DNA of 64,000 nt from Trinickia mobilis. Lineage in GTDB: Bacteria > Pseudomonadota > Gammaproteobacteria > Burkholderiales > Burkholderiaceae. The notes under the pieces were generated by a model. It searched no databases, had not been told where the DNA came from, and saw only the letters and a list, made by a program, of their open reading frames with translations. The DNA lies in assembly GCF_017315705.1 (NCBI RefSeq), contig NZ_JAFLRF010000003.1, positions 1-64,000 of the forward strand. The letters are read 5' to 3'. A program made the translations under genes and the position numbers. Shown here piece by piece: positions 27,648 to 35,216 of this stretch. Within the stretch, counting starts at the first letter, position 1; each line of letters starts with the position of its first letter.

Positions 27648-28475
27648 ATGGAGATGACGGGCATATCGAAACGGGCCACGCTCGGCGCTGCCAAGCCACC
27701 CGCGCCGCTCGTGCGTTTCGCCAGGCGACTTAGACGGCTGATCCTCCTTACAGGGCTGCTTGTGCTTTGGCAGTGCATCAGCGTCTATGTGCTGAGTGAC
27801 ACCACGCGGACGCTGCTTCCACCGCCGACGGCCATGTTTGCGGCCGCTTGGGAGCTGATCCGTTCCGGGGACCTGTTGCGCAACCTCGAGGACAGTGTCC
27901 GGCGCGAACTTGTGGCGTTCGTATGGGCCACCATTGCGATCCCGATCGGCATCGCGATGAGCTGGTGGCCCATGGTCGAGGAGCAACTCGATCCGGTCCT
28001 GGAAATCTTGCGCCCGGTTCCGCCGCTCGCCTGGATTCCGCTGTCGATACTTTGGTTTGGCATCGGCGACACGCAGAACCAATTCATCATCTTTTTGGGC
28101 ATCTTCTTTCCGATCCTCTTGAACACCATCGCCGGGGTCAAAGGTATCGAACCCAATCTCATTCGCGCCGCGCGCTGTCTGGGTGCACCGGAATGGAAGA
28201 TCCTTTGGCGTGTGGCGCTCAGAGCGGCGTTGCCTCAGATCATGACGGGCATCCGCATCGGCTTGGGTGTCGGCTGGATGGCGTTGGTGGCGGCCGAACT
28301 GGTGGGCGCGATCTCCGGTCTCGGGTTCATGATCAACGATGCCAGGACCGTGCTGAGAACGGACTACATCCTGGTCGGCATGGTCACCATCGGACTGGTC
28401 GGCTTACTGATGGACCGCGTGATACAGCTCGTGACGCGACGGCTTCTGCCGTGGTCGCGCGCAGTCGCCAAGTGA
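27648..28475 (+). CDS. ABC transporter permease (TauC/SsuC type)
   Basis: A 275-residue inner-membrane protein with about six membrane segments, starting after the strong site AAGGAGGAAAG. The cytoplasmic EAA loop, EPNLIRAARCLGAPEWKILWRVALRAALP, contacts the ATPase. PPLAWIPLSILWFGIGD is the usual family core. It forms a homodimeric channel fed by the binding protein encoded just before it. Confidence 0.9.
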   Translation: MEMTGISKRATLGAAKPPAPLVRFARRLRRLILLTGLLVLWQCISVYVLSDTTRTLLPPPTAMFAAAWELIRSGDLLRNLEDSVRRELVAFVWATIAIPIGIAMSWWPMVEEQLDPVLEILRPVPPLAWIPLSILWFGIGDTQNQFIIFLGIFFPILLNTIAGVKGIEPNLIRAARCLGAPEWKILWRVALRAALPQIMTGIRIGLGVGWMALVAAELVGAISGLGFMINDARTVLRTDYILVGMVTIGLVGLLMDRVIQLVTRRLLPWSRAVAK

Positions 28476-28511
28476 CGCTGCCAAGCAGCCCGTCCGGCAA
28501 TGGAGGCAAGC

Positions 28512-29294
28512 ATGAGCGAAGTAAGAATCGCCAACGTCTGCAAAGAATATCCGGGCCACGGCGCCCACGATGACGCGGTTCTCGCGCTGGAGAGGGTGAA
28601 TTTCGAGGCGAAGGATCATGAATTCTGTTCGATCCTTGGCCATAGCGGCTGCGGCAAGACTACGCTGCTGAACCTGTTGGCCGGTTTCGAGAGGCCTACG
28701 CGCGGACAGGTTCTCGTCGACGGGCAGCCGGTGGGCAAGCCAACCTGGGAACGGACCATTGTCTTTCAGGACTACGCACTCTTTCCGTGGATGACCGTCG
28801 AACAAAACATTGCGTTCGGTCTGGAAATGAAGAAAATCCCCGCGCAGGATCGTGAAGCCATCGTGTCTCGTCACATTGACCTCGTTGGCCTAAGCGGATT
28901 CGAAAAGCGCTATCCGCATCAGCTGTCCGGCGGCATGAAGCAGCGTGTTTCGATTGCGCGCGCACTTGCAGTGGAACCCCATGTGCTGCTGATGGACGAG
29001 CCTTTCGCCGCACTCGACGCGCAGAACCGAGCGATGATGCAGGAGGAACTGGGCCGCATGCTCGCGTCGAGCGACGCACGCCAAAGAAAGACGATGGTGC
29101 TGGTCACGCACAGCATCGAAGAGGCGATCATCCTGTCCGACCGCATCGTTGTGTTGACCCGCAGGCCGGGCAGGGTGAAGGCGAATATCGAGGTGGATCT
29201 GCCGAGACCGCGCAGCGAAGCGGATCCGAGATTCATCGACCTGAAAATGGAGCTGCGCAACCTGATCCACGACGAATTCCAGGTGGAGCAGTAA
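28512..29294 (+). CDS. ABC transporter ATP-binding protein (TauB/SsuB type)
   Basis: A 260-residue ATPase. The start at 28512 is preferred because GGAGG at 28502-28506 is well placed; an ATG four codons upstream overlaps that site. Walker A is GHSGCGKTTLLNLLAG, the signature LSGGMKQRVSIARALA, Walker B VLLMDEPFAAL and the switch histidine VLVTHSIEEAI. The Q-loop reads TIVFQDYALFPWMTVEQN. It powers the sulfonate-type uptake system of the two genes before it. Confidence 0.93.
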   Translation: MSEVRIANVCKEYPGHGAHDDAVLALERVNFEAKDHEFCSILGHSGCGKTTLLNLLAGFERPTRGQVLVDGQPVGKPTWERTIVFQDYALFPWMTVEQNIAFGLEMKKIPAQDREAIVSRHIDLVGLSGFEKRYPHQLSGGMKQRVSIARALAVEPHVLLMDEPFAALDAQNRAMMQEELGRMLASSDARQRKTMVLVTHSIEEAIILSDRIVVLTRRPGRVKANIEVDLPRPRSEADPRFIDLKMELRNLIHDEFQVEQ

Positions 29295-29358
29295 ACGGAC
29301 GGCTATCGGGGAGCGTATTGATGAATGGGGTGCGGGTTGGATTTCTGGTGAGCCGGCG

Positions 29359-30078
29359 GTGAGCCATCTGCTCGTCGTGTCCATGCTCGTCGCCGCTGCC
29401 GGTGGCGTGGTGCGTGGCATGACCGGGTTCGGGGGATCGTTGATCATGACGCCCCTGCTCACCATGGTGTTCGAGCCGAAACAGGTCGTCCCGGCCGTCT
29501 TGCTGCTCGAAGCGTTCGCTGCCACGCCGATGCTCATCAAGGCCGCCGGGCTTGCGCACTACCGCACGATTGCCCCTATCTGTGCGGCCTCGTTCGTCAC
29601 GTTGCCGCTAGGGGGATACCTGCTCGTACATGCGGATCCTCACGTGTTGCGGCGTGGCATCGCCGTTCTGGTGATCGTGTCTTCCGCGCTGTTATTTAAG
29701 GGCGTGCGGTATTCCGGACCCAGACCGGTCAGCCTGTTGGTCGGGCTAGGTGCCCTCTGCGGAGCGCTTCTCGGGGCTACCGGCATCGGCGCGCCGCCGA
29801 TGATTCTGTATTTGCTGTCCGGCTCGGACCCGGTGGTCGTCACCCGCTCGAACCTGACGCTGGGCGTTGCCGCCATGTCCGTCGCCGCACTCGTCATGCT
29901 GCGGGCACAAGGCATCCCGGTCCTTGATGGTCCGTTGTCGCCGCTGGCGATGGCGCCGTGCTTTTATGGCGGAATCGTGATCGGCACGTATCTGTTCTCG
30001 CGGGTCAGTGAAACCAGGTTTCGGCTACTCGCACTGGCGTTGCTGATGAGTGTGTCGACGGTCGCGCTGTTCCGGTGA
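29359..30078 (+). CDS. TauE/SafE family inner-membrane exporter
   Basis: A 239-residue permease starting at GTG, with about seven to eight membrane segments and two halves each carrying a glycine-rich motif (RGMTGFGGSLIMTPLL and GALLGATGIGAPPMIL). In taurine and sulfoacetate degraders this family exports sulfite released from sulfonates, but many members have other or unknown substrates. It follows the sulfonate-type ABC transporter and precedes the SDR and aldehyde dehydrogenase genes, which fits sulfite or organosulfonate export. That role is inferred from context. Confidence 0.85.
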   Translation: MSHLLVVSMLVAAAGGVVRGMTGFGGSLIMTPLLTMVFEPKQVVPAVLLLEAFAATPMLIKAAGLAHYRTIAPICAASFVTLPLGGYLLVHADPHVLRRGIAVLVIVSSALLFKGVRYSGPRPVSLLVGLGALCGALLGATGIGAPPMILYLLSGSDPVVVTRSNLTLGVAAMSVAALVMLRAQGIPVLDGPLSPLAMAPCFYGGIVIGTYLFSRVSETRFRLLALALLMSVSTVALFR

Positions 30079-30117
30079 AGGCGCGACCCGGTCTGACCCA
30101 ATTCAACAGGGGGAGTT

Positions 30118-30900
30118 ATGCAGCTCAATGACAAGTCCGCGCTCATTACCGGAGCCGGCAGCGGCATTGGCGCCGCAATTGCGCGCGCGTTCGCGCGGGA
30201 AGGTGCCAAGGTATGCGTCGCAGATATCGACTTTGAGGCCGCGCAGCGTGTGGTCGACGAACTCGGGCTTCCGCCGTCCTCGGCTGTGGCGGTTCGCATT
30301 GACGTGACATCCGAAGGTGAAGTCGAGCGCGGTGTCGATGCCGCCTCGCAAGCGCTGGGCGGAATCGATATCCTGGTCAGCAACGCCGGCGTACAGCATC
30401 TGGACGCGATTGCCGACGTCACGTTCGACAACTGGAGACGTATTATTTCGATCCACCTTGACGGCGGCTTTCTGATGACGCGTGCCTGCCTGCGCCATAT
30501 GCGCGCGCAACAGCGCGGCGGCACGGTGCTCCTGATGGGATCGGTCCACGCGAAGGAAGCATCGCTTCAAAAGGGACCTTACGTCGCCGCCAAACACGGG
30601 CTGCTCGGACTCTGCCGGGTGGTCGCGAAGGAGGGGGCGGACTACGGCGTGCGTGCGAATCTGATTTGTCCGGGGTACGTCCGCACACCGCTCGTCGAAA
30701 GTCAGATTCCCGTACTTGCCCGTGAGCGCGGCATCACTGAAGAGGCGGTGGTGCGCGAAGTGATGCTGGGCACCACCGTCGACGGCGAATTTACGACGGT
30801 CGAGGACATCGCGCGGGTCGCGGTGTTCCTCGCGGCATTCCCAACCAACGCGCTTACGGGGCAATCCGTAGTGGTCAGCCACGGCTGGCACATGGCCTAG
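30118..30900 (+). CDS. SDR dehydrogenase, 3-hydroxybutyrate dehydrogenase-like
   Basis: A 260-residue short-chain dehydrogenase. The NAD site is TGAGSGIGAAIA, followed by D37 in VADIDFEAA (NAD preference), NAGVQHL and a catalytic Ser-Tyr-Lys arrangement (MGSVHAKEASLQKGPYVAAKHG). The long segment ITEEAVVREVMLGTTVDGEFTTVEDIA is characteristic of D-3-hydroxybutyrate dehydrogenases. That enzyme reduces acetoacetate, the product expected from BKACE, but the gene could also act on a hydroxy-sulfonate or another 3-hydroxy compound. It lies 40 bases after the exporter gene. Confidence 0.85.
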   Translation: MQLNDKSALITGAGSGIGAAIARAFAREGAKVCVADIDFEAAQRVVDELGLPPSSAVAVRIDVTSEGEVERGVDAASQALGGIDILVSNAGVQHLDAIADVTFDNWRRIISIHLDGGFLMTRACLRHMRAQQRGGTVLLMGSVHAKEASLQKGPYVAAKHGLLGLCRVVAKEGADYGVRANLICPGYVRTPLVESQIPVLARERGITEEAVVREVMLGTTVDGEFTTVEDIARVAVFLAAFPTNALTGQSVVVSHGWHMA

Positions 30901-30920
30901 TCGAACACCGGAGGGGCATT

Positions 30921-32342
30921 GTGGCTACATCACAAACTGAGCAATCGTCGCAGGACTATGGCGTGGGTGAACTGATCGCGCGCTCGCGCGCTGCGCAGCG
31001 TATCTACGAGCGCTATTCACAGGGGCAGGTCGACGAGGTCGTGACCGCAGCGGGGTGGGCGATCGTCGATCCGTTGCATAACCAGGCACTTGCCGAACAG
31101 GCGGTGAGGGATACCGGCCTTGGCAACGTCCCCGACAAGTTCATCAAGAACCGCCGCAAGACCATGGGCCTGCTGAGGGATCTTCGCGATGCGAAGAGCG
31201 TCGGTGTCATCGCGGTCTATCCGGACAAAGGGATCGTCGAAATCGCGCGGCCGGTCGGCGTGGTGGCCGCCGTCACGCCGTCGACCAATCCGGCGGCTAC
31301 CCCGGCAAACAAGATCATCAACGCGTTGAAAGGGCGCAACGCCATTATCGTGTCGCCGTCCCCGAAGGGCCACAGCACTAGCTCGCTGCTTCTCGAGTAC
31401 ATCCATGCCGAGCTCGACCGCGTCGGCGCGCCGCGCGATCTCGTGACCCAACTGCCCGCGCCGGTCTCGAAGTTGGCTACAGCCGAACTGATGCGCTGCG
31501 CTGACCTCGTCGTCGTCACCGGATCGCAAAACAACGTTCGCGCAGCGTATTCGAGCGGGACGCCCGCAATCGGCGTGGGCGCCGGCAACGTCGCCACGGT
31601 GGTCGACGAGACTGCGGATCTGGCCGACGCGGCACTGAAGATCAGGCTGTCGAAGACCTTCGACAACGCGACCAGTTGCTCGTCGGAGAACAGTGCAGTG
31701 ATCGTTGACGGCGTGTATGACGCGCTGCTGGGCCAGTTAAAGCTCCAAGGCTGCGTGATGCTCTCCCCGGCACAGAAGGAACGCTTGAAAGACGCGATGT
31801 GGCCGGATGGCAAACTCTCGACTCAGGTGACCGCGAGATCTGCACGTGAAATCGCGGCGATCGCCGGGCTCGAAGGGCGGGAGTTCGAAGCGTGCTCGTG
31901 CCTTCTTGTCGAAGAAACCGGCGTGGGCGACGCATTTCCCTTTTCGGGCGAAAAACTGTCACCCGTGCTCGCGCTGTATCGAGCGCGCGACTTCGACGAT
32001 GCGATGGAACGCGTGCGCGAACTTTACCAGTATCAGGGCGCGGGCCACTCTATCGGCATTCACACCGCCGACGACGCGAGACCGCATCGTCTGGGCCTCG
32101 ATATGCCTGTATCCCGGGTGATCGTCAATCAGGCCCATTGCTTTGCCACGGGCGGCAGTTTTGACAACGGCTTGCCATTTTCGTTATCGATGGGATGCGG
32201 CACGTGGGGAAGGAACAGCATTTCCGACAACCTGAATTACCGCCATTATTTAAACATCACGCGCATCTCGCGAGTCATCCCGGCTGTTGAGCCGACGGAA
32301 GAGGAGTTGTTCGGCGGATATCGGCGAAAGTACGGGGCTTAG
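30921..32342 (+). CDS. CoA-acylating aldehyde dehydrogenase, SauS-like (sulfoacetaldehyde dehydrogenase type)
   Basis: A 473-residue enzyme starting at GTG after GGAGGGG. The catalytic cysteine is C253 in FDNATSCSSENS. The motif and overall pattern (TPSTNPAATPANKIINALKG, IGVGAGNVATVVDE) resemble CoA-dependent aldehyde dehydrogenases such as SauS of Cupriavidus necator, EutE and AdhE. SauS interconverts sulfoacetyl-CoA and sulfoacetaldehyde. The assignment to the acylating group is firm; the SauS subgroup is from memory of its motifs. In this cluster it would convert the acyl-CoA made by BKACE to an aldehyde, or the reverse. It lies 20 bases after the SDR gene. Confidence 0.8.
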   Translation: MATSQTEQSSQDYGVGELIARSRAAQRIYERYSQGQVDEVVTAAGWAIVDPLHNQALAEQAVRDTGLGNVPDKFIKNRRKTMGLLRDLRDAKSVGVIAVYPDKGIVEIARPVGVVAAVTPSTNPAATPANKIINALKGRNAIIVSPSPKGHSTSSLLLEYIHAELDRVGAPRDLVTQLPAPVSKLATAELMRCADLVVVTGSQNNVRAAYSSGTPAIGVGAGNVATVVDETADLADAALKIRLSKTFDNATSCSSENSAVIVDGVYDALLGQLKLQGCVMLSPAQKERLKDAMWPDGKLSTQVTARSAREIAAIAGLEGREFEACSCLLVEETGVGDAFPFSGEKLSPVLALYRARDFDDAMERVRELYQYQGAGHSIGIHTADDARPHRLGLDMPVSRVIVNQAHCFATGGSFDNGLPFSLSMGCGTWGRNSISDNLNYRHYLNITRISRVIPAVEPTEEELFGGYRRKYGA

Positions 32343-32370
32343 TCAGAGTCCTATTCACTAATTTATTTCA

Positions 32371-32400
32371 CTCAGAGAAATCGTCTATTCCATCATTGCA
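32371..32400. promoter_or_regulatory. 30-bp element shared with the BKACE/accB promoter, copy 2
   Basis: It matches 22496-22525 at 27 of 30 bases. It lies about 110 bases upstream of the second SDR gene and just after the aldehyde dehydrogenase stop, suggesting an internal regulated promoter for the SDR and the permease gene. Confidence 0.6.
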
Positions 32401-32512
32401 CTCGCATTCAGACCGTGCAATGATGAATCTATGGAGACATCAAATTTCATCGACCGGCGCACCGGCACTGCCGCAAGCGCGTAACGCAAGCAACTACGGC
32501 GCTGAGGCAACC

Positions 32513-33271
32513 ATGGATTCGATCGATATCAGACTCGACGGACGCGTCGTCTTGGTGACGGGTGCCGCGAGTGGCATCGGCCTTGGTATCGCGCGGCATT
32601 GCATCGCACAAGGCGCAGTGGTCTATCTGACCGACGTCGAGGAGGTCGCCCTGGCGCGCAATGCCGGCGCGCTCGGTGCGAATGCCTGCGCAAGACGCAT
32701 GGACGTGTGCGACGCCGGCGAGGTGGAACGTGTTGTTACCGAGATCATCGATACGCGTGGCGGCATCGACGTACTCGTCAACAACGCTGGCGTAGTGGCT
32801 CAGGGATCTTACGCGGAAACCTTGGAGCCGGCTTGGCAGAAGCTGCTCGCCGTCAATCTCACAGGGGTCTATCACTGCGTGCAGGCCGTTGCCGGCAGCA
32901 TGCGGCAACGCCAACGCGGCGTCATTATCAATCTTGCCTCGGTGTCGGCGATGCGCGGCGGCGGTTCGATCGGTAACGTCTGGTACGGCGCCACGAAGGC
33001 GGCAGTGGTCTCCATCACTAAGGGCCTGGCGCGCGAACTCGGAGCGGACGGGGTGCGCGTCAACGCGATCGCGCCTGGCGTGATCGAAACTGAGATGGTA
33101 AAAACCGCATTGACACCCGAGGTGCGGCAACGCGTGTTGACGCGCTTCCCGCTGCAACGACTCGCGACCGTCGAAGACGTCGCTCGAGCCACCGTTTTTC
33201 TAGCCTCCGACGCGGCGTCGTTCATCACCGGCCAGACTCTCGCCGTCGATGGCGGATTTCTGACGAGTTGA
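32513..33271 (+). CDS. SDR family oxidoreductase
   Basis: A 252-residue short-chain dehydrogenase. The start is the ATG of MDSIDIRLDG; the frame is open from 32396, but that upstream part contains the shared regulatory element. The cofactor motif is TGAASGIGLGIA, with NNAGVV and an active site IINLASVSAMRGGGSIGNVWYGATKAA (Ser, Tyr and Lys present). The C-terminal FITGQTLAVDGGFLTS is standard. The substrate is unknown; within the cluster it could oxidise a hydroxy compound to the ketone. It has its own likely promoter. Confidence 0.85.
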   Translation: MDSIDIRLDGRVVLVTGAASGIGLGIARHCIAQGAVVYLTDVEEVALARNAGALGANACARRMDVCDAGEVERVVTEIIDTRGGIDVLVNNAGVVAQGSYAETLEPAWQKLLAVNLTGVYHCVQAVAGSMRQRQRGVIINLASVSAMRGGGSIGNVWYGATKAAVVSITKGLARELGADGVRVNAIAPGVIETEMVKTALTPEVRQRVLTRFPLQRLATVEDVARATVFLASDAASFITGQTLAVDGGFLTS

Positions 33272-33305
33272 TCGATGCCGGTCGAACCCGGCTTAGAATT
33301 TCGGA

Positions 33306-33446
33306 GTGCTGACGACGGCTGTCGCCCCATTGCCTTTAACGCGTGAGATTCCACTGTTGGCTCGGATGCACACGTTCGACGAGAAAAGCGTTGTCGAGCG
33401 AATCATGCTCGGCGCGACGGTCGACGACGAGATGGATGGAACTTCC
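33306..33446 (+). pseudogene. Fragment of a 3-hydroxybutyrate-dehydrogenase-like gene
   Basis: The frame reads EIPLLARMHTFDEKSVVERIMLGATVDDEMD. This aligns with QIPVLARERGITEEAVVREVMLGTTVDGEF in the intact SDR at 30118-30900: shared are IP, LAR, VV, MLG and TVD. Neither the cofactor site nor the active site is present, so this is a 40-50 residue C-terminal scrap. It probably remained from a second dehydrogenase copy next to the permease gene. Confidence 0.55.
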
Positions 33447-33460
33447 CAGGAGGAGGCATC

Positions 33461-34783
33461 ATGGAGATTGATAGCAACAGGATGTTACGACGCGTAGCGC
33501 TGGCGAGCGTGATCGGTACGACGATCGAGTGGTATGACTTTTTCCTGTACGGCGTGGTCGCGGGCATTGTCTTGAATAAGCTGTATTTTCCGAACAGTGA
33601 TCCACTGGTTTCCACGTTGCTCGCCTACACCACTTTTCTTGTGGGGTTTGTTGCGCGCCCGTTAGGCGGCGTCATTTTCGGGCATTTCGGCGATCGTGTC
33701 GGCCGCAAGAGCATGCTGGTGGTCTCCTTACTGATCATGGGTATCGCTACCATGGCGATCGGACTGGTGCCCACGTTCGCGCAGATCGGCATCTGGGCGC
33801 CGCTGCTATTGCTCTTGTTGCGCGTGTTGCAAGGTCTCGGCCTAGGTGGCGAATGGGGCGGCTCGGTACTGATGGCCTTCGAATACGCCCCGCCGGAGCG
33901 CCGCGGATTCTATGCGAGCCTGCCTCAGATGGGAGTCTCGATAGGCTTGTGCCTCGCTTCCGGTCTCATCGCGTTGATGTCCGACACCTTAACTGAAGCC
34001 CAGTTCTTCGCCTGGGGCTGGCGGCTCGCATTCGGTGCTTCGGTGGTACTGGTCACGATCGGCTTATGGATTCGCTTGACGCTGATGGAAACACCCGAGT
34101 TCCAGGCTGTGAAAGCGCGCGGCGAGCAGGCCAAGATTCCCTTCATGGAAATGATGCGCACTGCTGCGCAGCGGGTGGGGCTCGGTCTCGGCATTCGCTT
34201 TATCGAAGGCGTGTTCTTCAATATGTTTGCCGTATTCGCGATTACATACTTGACCGCGCAACTGAAATTGACGCGTGCCGAGGCGCTCATCGGCGTGATG
34301 ACCGCTGCCGTGGTCATGTGCTTTTTCATTCCGGTGTTCGGTCATCTGTCCGATCGCTTCGGCCGAACGCGTACCTTCTTCTGGGGTACTGTGATCTGCG
34401 CCTGTTCGATCTATCCGAGTTTCTGGCTGATGTCCCACCAGACCAGTCACCTGCTCGTGGTATGGGCCGCTATCGTCATCCCGTTCGGTATCTTTTACGC
34501 GATGATCTATGGTCCCGAGGCGGCGCTCTTCGCGGAATTGTTCGAACCGCAGATTCGCTACACGGGGATTTCATTTGTCTATCAGTTTTCCGGCATCTTC
34601 GCGAGCGGACTCACGCCGATCATCGCCATCGCGCTGTTGCGGGCGAACGGCGGTCAGCCGTGGCTGGTCTGCGCCTATGTGGTGTTCGCCGCGCTGGTTT
34701 CGGCCTTCTGTGTGTCGCGGTCCGGCGGCCGCAGCGCTACGACCTATGGGCCGTCGCCACAGGCGCCGGCACAACTACGTTGA
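33461..34783 (+). CDS. MFS transporter, metabolite:H+ symporter (MHS) type
   Basis: A 440-residue permease with about 12 membrane segments after the strong site AGGAGGAGG. The N-terminus (VIGTTIEWYDFFLYG) and the loop motif GHFGDRVGRKSML are typical of the MHS group (KgtP, ProP, ShiA relatives), which import small organic acids or zwitterions with protons. DRFGRTRTF marks the second-half repeat of the loop. It is the last gene of the IclR-side cluster and probably a second uptake route for its substrate or an intermediate. Confidence 0.88.
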   Translation: MEIDSNRMLRRVALASVIGTTIEWYDFFLYGVVAGIVLNKLYFPNSDPLVSTLLAYTTFLVGFVARPLGGVIFGHFGDRVGRKSMLVVSLLIMGIATMAIGLVPTFAQIGIWAPLLLLLLRVLQGLGLGGEWGGSVLMAFEYAPPERRGFYASLPQMGVSIGLCLASGLIALMSDTLTEAQFFAWGWRLAFGASVVLVTIGLWIRLTLMETPEFQAVKARGEQAKIPFMEMMRTAAQRVGLGLGIRFIEGVFFNMFAVFAITYLTAQLKLTRAEALIGVMTAAVVMCFFIPVFGHLSDRFGRTRTFFWGTVICACSIYPSFWLMSHQTSHLLVVWAAIVIPFGIFYAMIYGPEAALFAELFEPQIRYTGISFVYQFSGIFASGLTPIIAIALLRANGGQPWLVCAYVVFAALVSAFCVSRSGGRSATTYGPSPQAPAQLR

Positions 34784-34850
34784 CAACCGCCATAACGAAG
34801 CCGGCGAGCATCACGGCGGCCAACTTCGCATAACCGGCACATGGGTGGCA

Positions 34851-35037
34851 ATGCCTCTGCAAGTCCCTGTATCCCAGCGCATTCCATCGGTGCCTCTACT
34901 ACTTCCGCCGCAAAATTCCGTTTGATTTGATTGCCCATTACGACGGCAAGAAAGAGGTCATGCGGTCCCTCCGCACGTCCGATGAGCGCTTGCCGGATCG
35001 TCCGGACATTGATTGCGAGGCTGTGCCTCAAGAGTGA
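34851..35037 (+). pseudogene. Phage-type integrase N-terminal remnant (DUF6538-like)
   Basis: From 34891 the plus strand reads CLYYFRRKIPFDLIAHYDGK, then KKEVMRSLRTSDERLPDRPD, ending at a TGA at 35035. The YYFRR.IP...L and SLRTSD strings mark the N-terminal arm-binding region of tyrosine-recombinase integrases (DUF6538 type). A start at 34851 (ATGCCTCTGCAAGTC) is out of frame by one base with this block. The core-binding and catalytic domains are absent. It marks an old mobile-element event at the border of the two clusters. Confidence 0.65.
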
Positions 35038-35079
35038 AATGGCCCGCAGCAATCAGGCGGGTCACGACCGCAATTGGCG

Positions 35080-35095
35080 ATGCAAACGGTTGCTA
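35080..35095. promoter_or_regulatory. LacI-type operator, copy 1
   Basis: ATGCAAACGGTTGCTA is a near-palindrome with the central CG of LacI/GalR operators. Close variants occur at 35189, 41596, 41686 and 41797. Confidence 0.7.
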
Positions 35096-35150
35096 GCCCT
35101 GGCCTTGGGACGGCATTGTGCGCTGTACGGAGATTAGGGTTAACGCTCTA

Positions 35151-35178
35151 TTTCTCGACACGTAATGACGCGTATATT
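35151..35178 (+). promoter_or_regulatory. Possible promoter of the dioxygenase operon
   Basis: TTTCTC at 35151-35156 and TATATT at 35173-35178 are 16 bases apart. The LacI-type operator at 35189-35204 lies immediately downstream, a position suited to repression. The -35 match is weak. Confidence 0.35.
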
Positions 35179-35188
35179 CAGTGCGTTT

Positions 35189-35204
35189 ATGCAAACGGTT
35201 GCAT
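35189..35204. promoter_or_regulatory. LacI-type operator, copy 2
   Basis: ATGCAAACGGTTGCAT is a perfect 16-base palindrome directly before the ribosome site (AGGAGC) of the dioxygenase gene. It is the best copy of the five in this window and probably binds the LacI regulator encoded at 40484-41560. Confidence 0.8.
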
Positions 35205-35216
35205 AGGAGCTGAATC

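Larger units (their letters stand above)
34784..35216. other. Intergenic region with integrase remnant and LacI operators
   Basis: This region separates the two catabolic clusters. It contains the integrase fragment (34851-35037) and two LacI-type operators (35080 and 35189); nothing else is coding. Confidence 0.7.
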
